Shown: positions 57,028 through 64,000 of the stretch, piece by piece
Numbering within the stretch: position 1 is the first letter of the stretch
How the letters are laid out: each line of letters opens with the position of its first letter
Origin: Aeromonas popoffii
GTDB taxonomy: Bacteria > Pseudomonadota > Gammaproteobacteria > Enterobacterales > Aeromonadaceae
Length of the DNA stretch: 64,000 nt
NCBI RefSeq assembly: GCF_000820025.1
Contig: NZ_CDBI01000079.1
Span: 1 to 64,000 of the forward strand
Reading direction: 5' to 3'
Position numbers and translations under genes: made by a program
Notes under the pieces: model-generated
Seen by the model: the letters and a program-made list of their open reading frames with translations, nothing else
What the model was told of the DNA's origin: nothing
The model's database searches: none

Positions 57028-57055
57028 GCCCCCGCATGACGGGGGCTCTTTTTTT
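57028..57055 (+). terminator. Terminator between lamB and malM
   Basis: Seven-base stem GCCCCCG / CGGGGGC around CATGA, then TCTTTTTTTT. Would let lamB be made in excess of malM. Confidence 0.88.
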
Positions 57056-57080
57056 ACAACACGTTTCGTAGGGTCACGCA

Positions 57081-58055
57081 ATGAGATATTCCAGATTAGC
57101 TTTGACTGTATTCTGCTCTGTTGCCCTGGGGGGATGTGCTGCGTTGGAAACGAACGTAGCCCCGACTCAAGAGTTCAAGTCTATTATGGAAAATCGCGAG
57201 GTTGCGATGGACCAATTGGCTACGGTTAGTAGCTGCTGTCGCGATGTCTCCAGCCTGCCTTTTCAGGATCTCCATCTTGGTTCGACCAAGTTGATCCCAA
57301 TCAATGGCAGCTCTCCGGTTTACAATTTCAGTGAAGGGAAAAGCTATTTTTTAGCCTTCCGTTTACCCGTAAACTCTGGTGATCTACGTATCACAGTCGA
57401 TGGATTAATTGATAAATCACTGTTCAACCCGACAGTCTTGATGCTTGATGCCAAATTCAATGTGACCCGCAAGTTAGGCAGCGATGTGTTCAAGTATGAG
57501 CCGGCGCGCATGCTGCAGGGTGATCGAATAGCAGCGGTGTTTACCGTTGATCGCTCCTATGTCGGCAACCCGAACAATGAGAGCTATATGGTGATCTATA
57601 CCGACCATGGCACTCTGGATAAGACAACGACCATTTTTAGTCCCTCCAAGCTGATGACCAGGTCACTGGGGGTGGTTGACTATGGAGAGAAGGATCCTGT
57701 CATTCCGCACTCTCCCTGGGGGGTTGTCAGCATTTCTGTGGAAGACTTGAGTGGCGTAAAGACAGACAGCAACTATTACAAGCCTATCTATCAGGATGTG
57801 ATTGATGCCAATACGCCGGTGGTCAACTCTTCGCCTAATAAACTGGTGGTGCCACTGGCCACTACTGGGGTTGCCAACAATGTGGCACCCATGCTGACCG
57901 AGACCGAAGCCTTCTATCAGTCCCAAATCGAGAAAGCGGTAAAAGCCGGCGATATCGACAAGGCGATGCAACTGGTCAATGAGGCCGAGCGTGCCGGTTC
58001 AACCAAGGCGAAATCCATCTTTATTGACGCGGTCAAGCGTTCGCAAAAAGGCTGA
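57081..58055 (+). CDS. malM: Maltose operon periplasmic protein MalM
   Basis: 324 residues. Signal peptide with a lipobox-like end (ALGGCAALE), so it may be lipid-anchored. The conserved CCRDVSSLPFQDL and YFLAFRLPVNSGDLRITVDGL segments match MalM. Its exact job in maltose uptake is unknown. Downstream of lamB after a terminator, as in E. coli lamB-malM. Confidence 0.9.
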   Translation: MRYSRLALTVFCSVALGGCAALETNVAPTQEFKSIMENREVAMDQLATVSSCCRDVSSLPFQDLHLGSTKLIPINGSSPVYNFSEGKSYFLAFRLPVNSGDLRITVDGLIDKSLFNPTVLMLDAKFNVTRKLGSDVFKYEPARMLQGDRIAAVFTVDRSYVGNPNNESYMVIYTDHGTLDKTTTIFSPSKLMTRSLGVVDYGEKDPVIPHSPWGVVSISVEDLSGVKTDSNYYKPIYQDVIDANTPVVNSSPNKLVVPLATTGVANNVAPMLTETEAFYQSQIEKAVKAGDIDKAMQLVNEAERAGSTKAKSIFIDAVKRSQKG

Positions 58056-58090
58056 ATATTGCCCAGTCTTTATAGAATAATATTTATTTG

Positions 58091-58116
58091 AGGCCTCCCT
58101 TGTTGGAGGCCTTTTT
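58091..58116 (+). terminator. Terminator after malM
   Basis: Eight-base stem AGGCCTCC / GGAGGCCT with loop CTTGTT, followed by TTTT. Confidence 0.85.
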
Positions 58117-59919
<1,803 letters not shown>

Positions 59920-59948
59920 TCCTGTTGCCTGAATATCTGCGTGTTTGA

Positions 59949-59976
59949 AGAGGGAGGCGAAAGCCTCCCTCTTTCT
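59949..59976 (+). terminator. Terminator after ptsG
   Basis: Ten-base perfect stem AGAGGGAGGC / GCCTCCCTCT around GAAA, followed by TTCT. Confidence 0.85.
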
Positions 59977-60129
59977 ATGTGTGGTCCGGGATAGTGCGCG
60001 TCGACGTGAGTCGGGTCGTGGCAGGTATGGAGTTGCCAAAGTGGCGCAGTGGAACAGTCGGCTCTGTTCACAAGGTGGCATGCTTAGCTCACCTGATCGA
60101 GAGTCATCAGTGGATAAAGCCTGCCCATA

Positions 60130-60156
60130 AAAAGAGCGCCACTTTGGCGCTCTTTT
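60130..60156. terminator. Terminator downstream of the DUF3461 gene
   Basis: Twelve-base stem AAAAGAGCGCCA / TGGCGCTCTTTT around CTT; it serves the minus-strand DUF3461 gene and could also act rightward. Confidence 0.85.
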
Positions 60157-60171
60157 GGCGAGTTGGGGGGG

Positions 60172-60555
60172 CTAGAGTTTCTCCAGATCCCGCTCTATAT
60201 CGCGGATCTTGTTCTGCACCACTTTTTCTAGATGACGCAGATCACGCAGTATCTTCTGCTTGATATCCGGGTCAGCCTGGGTGTGCACGCCCTGAGTCAG
60301 GTTATCCAGCTCATCCACCACATACTTGAGATTGGCGTTGATTTCGGTGACATCCTTGTACTCATGGGTACCCGAGTCGACCAGCATGGTCTTGCGCTGG
60401 CGGGGATATTTGAATTTGACACTCTTGGCGAAGAACTCGCCCTTCTGCTTCTTGAAGTAGATCTTGAGGATGTCGTGATTGGCTTCCTGGCGCAGGGTAT
60501 AGCTGTCCACTGAGGTGGGTTCCTGGATCCCCAGGCTCTTCAGATTCTCGTACAT
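60172..60555 (-). CDS. DUF3461 family protein
   Basis: 127 residues; GAGGAAGCCCG precedes the ATG at 60555. [55 protein letters not shown] matches the DUF3461 family found next to dapD/glnD in related bacteria. The C-terminal half is a long charged helix ([25 protein letters not shown]). Function unknown. Confidence 0.85.
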   Translation of the reverse strand: MYENLKSLGIQEPTSVDSYTLRQEANHDILKIYFKKQKGEFFAKSVKFKYPRQRKTMLVDSGTHEYKDVTEINANLKYVVDELDNLTQGVHTQADPDIKQKILRDLRHLEKVVQNKIRDIERDLEKL

Positions 60556-60639
60556 CGGGCTTCCTCGGTTTGAAACGATCCTGACCCGTCTATCTTAACC
60601 GAAGCCTGATGGCTTGCCTGTGACAGGGGCGCCAAAATC

Positions 60640-60665
60640 AAAAGGGCGCCATAAGGCGCCCTTTT
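60640..60665. terminator. Terminator downstream of dapD
   Basis: Eleven-base stem AAAAGGGCGCC / GGCGCCCTTTT around ATAA; on the minus strand it follows dapD. Confidence 0.88.
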
Positions 60666-60682
60666 CATCACAGCAATGCTGA

Positions 60683-61510
60683 TTACTCGTCGATGGAGCG
60701 CAGCAAGGCGTTGATACCGACTTTGGCGCGGGTCTTGGCATCCACCTTCTTGACGATCACGGCGGCGTACAGGCTGTACTTGCCACACTTGGAGGGCAGG
60801 GAGCCGGAGACGACCACGGAACCCGCCGGTACGCGACCATAGTGGATTTCACCGGTTTCGCGATCATAGATGCGAGTGGACTGGCCGATGAAGACGCCCA
60901 TGGAGATGACGGAGCCTTCCTCGACGATAACCCCTTCAACCACTTCGGAGCGGGCACCGATAAAGCAGTTGTCTTCGATGATGGTCGGGTTGGCCTGCAG
61001 CGGCTCCAGTACGCCACCGATGCCGACGCCGCCGGAGAGGTGCACGTTCTTGCCGATCTGGGCGCAGGAGCCCACGGTAGCCCAGGTGTCGACCATGGTG
61101 CCTTCGTCAACGAAGGCGCCGATGTTGACATAGGAGGGCATCAGCACGGTATTGGGGGCGATGAAGGCGCCTTTGCGGGCAGTCGCCGGTGGCACCACGC
61201 GCACACCCGCTTCCTTGAACTGCTCGGCGGTGTAGTCGGAGAACTTGAGTGGAACCTTGTCGTAGTACTGGGCATCGTCGCCCTTGATGATGCCGTTGTC
61301 ATTGATGCGGAAGTAGAGCAGTACCGCTTTCTTCAACCACTGGTGTACCACCCACTCGCCAGCAATTTTCTCGGCGACACGGGCCTTGCCGGTATCCAGC
61401 AGGTCGATGGCCTGCAGGATGGCGGCTTTGGTGGCGGCATCGACTGAGCCTGGCGTGATGGAATCACGGCGCTCGAAGGCCGCTTCGATGATCTGTTGCA
61501 ACTCGGTCAT
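60683..61510 (-). CDS. dapD: 2,3,4,5-tetrahydropyridine-2,6-dicarboxylate N-succinyltransferase
   Basis: 275 residues. Transfers succinyl from succinyl-CoA in the diaminopimelate/lysine pathway. The left-handed beta-helix hexapeptide repeats are clear in the middle ([52 protein letters not shown]). The N-terminal [15 protein letters not shown] is family-standard. Lies downstream of glnD, as in E. coli. Confidence 0.96.
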   Translation of the reverse strand: MTELQQIIEAAFERRDSITPGSVDAATKAAILQAIDLLDTGKARVAEKIAGEWVVHQWLKKAVLLYFRINDNGIIKGDDAQYYDKVPLKFSDYTAEQFKEAGVRVVPPATARKGAFIAPNTVLMPSYVNIGAFVDEGTMVDTWATVGSCAQIGKNVHLSGGVGIGGVLEPLQANPTIIEDNCFIGARSEVVEGVIVEEGSVISMGVFIGQSTRIYDRETGEIHYGRVPAGSVVVSGSLPSKCGKYSLYAAVIVKKVDAKTRAKVGINALLRSIDE

Positions 61511-61645
61511 GACAGGTTTCCTTTAAAAAATTCGGTTTGTTGTATCACACTTTTCCAATTGTTTTTAAGGGCTCAAGCCGATTTCTTCGGGAGAACGGTG
61601 ATTTATTGTGCTTAAGTGGTCCAACCATTTGTTCTGCTTGATAAA

Positions 61646-64000
61646 TCAGGATGAAGAAAGGCGTCTTGTGAGGCCTTTCTCCGGTCTGTCGCTGCTCTCC
61701 TCATCGGCGGACGCCTGGGGGTTGAGCTGATTCACCAGCCGCTCTTCCAGCGCCTGCTGCTCAATCTGGGTCAAGGGGTCGCCCGTGAGGGTGGTGAGGC
61801 TGAAGAAATCCTCCACCCGCTCGCCAATGGTGGTGATCTTGGCCGCATGCAGGGAGAGGCCGCACTGCTGGAACACGGCACCGATCCGGGCCAGCAGACC
61901 AGGCGTATCCAGCGCCGTCAGCTCCAGTAGCGTGTGGCGGTTTTCGCCCTTGTGGGGCAGGAAGACGGCGCGGGTCGGTACGCTGAACTGGCGGTGGCGC
62001 CGCGACAGCGGCTTGTTGCGCAGCACCAGCTTGCCCGGCTCCTGCAAGGCTTTCTCTAGCGCCTTCTTGATGGTGGCGGTGCGGTTGGGGCTGATGGGCT
62101 CGCCACTCGGCTCCAGCACCACGAAGGTATCCAGCACATAGTCGCTGCGCGAATTCATGATCTGGGCATCGTGGATGTTGAGGTTCTTCTGATCCAGCGC
62201 CGAGGCCACGGTGGCAAACAGGTTCGGGGTATCGCGGCAGTAGATGAACACCTCGCTGCCCCCCCGGGTCGGATGCTTGCCGATGATCACCAGCGGGGCC
62301 GGGTTGTCGCCATGCGCGATGATCTTGCGACAGTGCCAGGCGATCTGCTCCGGGCTGTGGCGCAGGAAGTAGTCAGCCTTGAAGTCGCTCCACAGCTGGT
62401 TGATGGCCGCTTCCGGCACGTCCCGCTGGGCCAGGATCTGCTTGGCCTGACGCTGGTTCTCGCGAATGCGCAGCCGCATGTCGGGCGGATTTTCCAGCCC
62501 CTGGCGCAGCGCCTTCTGGGTGGCGAAGTAGAGTTCGCGTAGCAGGGTGCCTTTCCAGTCGTTCCAGAGGCTGTCGTTGGTAGCACAGATGTCGGCCACA
62601 GTGAGGCAGTAGAGCAGGTCGAGATGTTGTTCGTCGCGTACTTTCTGGGCAAAGTCGGTGACCACCTCGGGATCATAGATGTCGCGGCGCTGGGCGGTGA
62701 CTGACATCAGCAGGTGGTGGCGCACCAGCCAGGCGACCAGCCTGCTCTCGTAGCGATCCAGGCCGTGCAGCTGGCAAAACTCCAGTGCATCCACGGCGCC
62801 GAGCTCGGAGTGATCCCCGCGCCGGCCCTTGGCGATGTCGTGAAACAGGGCGGCGATACTGAGCAGCTCCGGCTTGCGCAGCCGAGTGAACACCTCGTGG
62901 CAGAGCGGGTGGCTCTGGCGACTGGCCGGATTGGGGAACTGGTGAATGTTCTTGAGCAGCCGGTGAGTGTGCTCATCGACCGTGTAGGCGTGGAACATGT
63001 CGAACTGCATCTGGCCCACGATGAGATTCCACTGGGGCAAATAGGCCGCCAGGATCCCGTATTTGTGCATCAGGGTGAGCGGCTGACCTATGCCGTTGGG
63101 GTGGCGCAGCAGCGCCATGAACAGGCGACGGCACTCGGGCAAATCCTGCAGCCAGCAGTTGAGCTTGCGGCGCGCCTCGCGCAGCTGGCGCAGGGTGGCG
63201 GAGTGGATGCCAGCCATCTCGGGATGTTGGGCTATCTGGTAGAAGAGCCGCAGTATGGCGGCGGGCTCGCGGCCAAACAGCTCGGCATCCACCGCGTCGA
63301 TGAGGCGACCACGGAGCTGGAATTCGTCAGAGAGGCGGCGCACGTCCATGGCGGTGTTGCCGAGGATAGCCTCGTCAAACAGTTGCAACAGCATCTCGTT
63401 GAGCTCCGAGACCCGCCGCACCGTCTGATAGAAGCGTTTCATCATCTGCTCGACCGGGCTGTTGCCGTCCCCCTCGAACCCCAGCATCTGGGCTACGGTG
63501 CGCTGGCGGTCGAACAGCAGGCGGTTGTCGCCCTTGTTGATGGCCATGTGCAGGGCGAAACGCACCTTCCACAGGAAATTCTGGCAGTCGAGCAGCTCAC
63601 GATACTCGGCCCGGTTGAGAAAGCCGTGGCTGGTCATCTCGAACAAGGTGGTGGCGCCGAAATGGCGGCGGGCGACCCAGGCCAGGGTCTGGATGTCCCG
63701 CAGTCCGCCCGGATTGCTCTTGAGATCCGGCTCCAGCTTGTAGGCTGTGCCCTGAAATTGCTGGTGGCGCAGCGCTTGCTCTTCGCGCTTGGCCTGGAAG
63801 AACTGCTCGCTCGGCCAGAAGTGCTGAGGGCCGGTCGCCTCCTTGAGTTGCTGGAAGCCTTCCAGGTTGCCGGTGATGTAGCGTGCCTCGATCAGGTTGG
63901 TGGCGACCGTGATGTCGGCGCGGCCCTGCTCTATGCATTCGGCCACGTTGCGTACCGCCTGACCCACCTCCAGCTTGAGATCCCACAGCAAGGTGATGAA
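61646..64000 (-). CDS. glnD: Bifunctional PII uridylyltransferase/uridylyl-removing enzyme (partial)
   Basis: 784 codons are present; the N-terminal ~100, including the nucleotidyltransferase GSxxRG motif, lie beyond the right edge. Visible in order: the end of the nucleotidyltransferase domain (WDLKLEVGQAVR...GRADITVATNLIEAR), the linker helix domain (LKSNPGGLRDIQTLAWVARRHFG), the HD hydrolase domain (ALFHDIAKGRRGDHSELGAVDA), and two C-terminal ACT domains (VFIYCRDTPNLFATVASALDQKNLNIHDAQI; LLELTALDTPGLLARIGAVFQQCGLSLHAAKI). Senses glutamine and modifies PII to steer nitrogen control. Confidence 0.96.
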   Translation of the reverse strand, partial: FITLLWDLKLEVGQAVRNVAECIEQGRADITVATNLIEARYITGNLEGFQQLKEATGPQHFWPSEQFFQAKREEQALRHQQFQGTAYKLEPDLKSNPGGLRDIQTLAWVARRHFGATTLFEMTSHGFLNRAEYRELLDCQNFLWKVRFALHMAINKGDNRLLFDRQRTVAQMLGFEGDGNSPVEQMMKRFYQTVRRVSELNEMLLQLFDEAILGNTAMDVRRLSDEFQLRGRLIDAVDAELFGREPAAILRLFYQIAQHPEMAGIHSATLRQLREARRKLNCWLQDLPECRRLFMALLRHPNGIGQPLTLMHKYGILAAYLPQWNLIVGQMQFDMFHAYTVDEHTHRLLKNIHQFPNPASRQSHPLCHEVFTRLRKPELLSIAALFHDIAKGRRGDHSELGAVDALEFCQLHGLDRYESRLVAWLVRHHLLMSVTAQRRDIYDPEVVTDFAQKVRDEQHLDLLYCLTVADICATNDSLWNDWKGTLLRELYFATQKALRQGLENPPDMRLRIRENQRQAKQILAQRDVPEAAINQLWSDFKADYFLRHSPEQIAWHCRKIIAHGDNPAPLVIIGKHPTRGGSEVFIYCRDTPNLFATVASALDQKNLNIHDAQIMNSRSDYVLDTFVVLEPSGEPISPNRTATIKKALEKALQEPGKLVLRNKPLSRRHRQFSVPTRAVFLPHKGENRHTLLELTALDTPGLLARIGAVFQQCGLSLHAAKITTIGERVEDFFSLTTLTGDPLTQIEQQALEERLVNQLNPQASADEESSDRPEKGLTRRLSSS

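Overview
The window reads as chromosomal DNA of a gammaproteobacterium, most consistent with Aeromonas. The reasons are the acetoin pair next to its LysR regulator, the Na+-pumping NADH:quinone reductase operon, an OmpK/Tsx-like porin, the order bolA / yajG / ampG, the glnD-dapD pair, and the syd / yqcC / truC / yqcA neighbourhood. The genus is inferred from gene content and order; no rRNA or other marker is present. Most of the window is GC-rich core genome, with two clearly foreign, AT-richer patches (about 0.3-0.95 kb and 44.8-46.0 kb).

Layout. 0-0.3 kb: end of an IS1-family element, abutting a 5'-truncated toxin-like ORF (0.3-0.85 kb). 1.0-4.6 kb: acetoin branch (LysR regulator, budA, acetolactate synthase). 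4.6-12.7 kb: yajL, panE, yajQ, a Tsx/OmpK channel, ampG, a small unknown protein, ppiA-like, yajG, rlmG, bolA. 13.2-20.3 kb: nqrABCDEF-apbE-nqrM, a complete Na+-NQR operon with its flavin-attachment and maturation factors. 20.3-27.9 kb: dinB under a LexA box, a chemoreceptor, the sRNA GcvB divergent from gcvA, a small hydrolase, ygdD, rlmM. 28-40.4 kb: NAD-isocitrate dehydrogenase, xni, ppnN, a diguanylate cyclase beside a TPR protein with a degenerate GGDEF domain, queF, syd, and a run of small conserved proteins.

40.4-53.0 kb is the accessory island. It starts with transposase and gene debris, then a LuxR solo and an auxiliary type VI secretion (T6SS) module: hcp behind a near-consensus sigma-54 promoter; a VgrG whose C-terminus carries a CNF1-like Cys-His deamidase signature; a DUF4123 adaptor; a Tle1-type phospholipase; four tandem DUF2931 lipoproteins (probable immunity proteins); a small ORF; and a Sel1-repeat lipoprotein. 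No structural tss genes are present, so the module must use a sheath and baseplate encoded elsewhere. One spike would then carry a covalently fused deamidase, expected to act on host Rho GTPases, and a loaded phospholipase. The island sits between syd-side genes and yqcC-truC-yqcA, which are close neighbours in enterics.

53.3-64 kb returns to core genome: yqcC, truC, yqcA, lamB (with a well-placed class II CRP promoter), malM, ptsG, a DUF3461 protein, dapD, and glnD running off the right edge.
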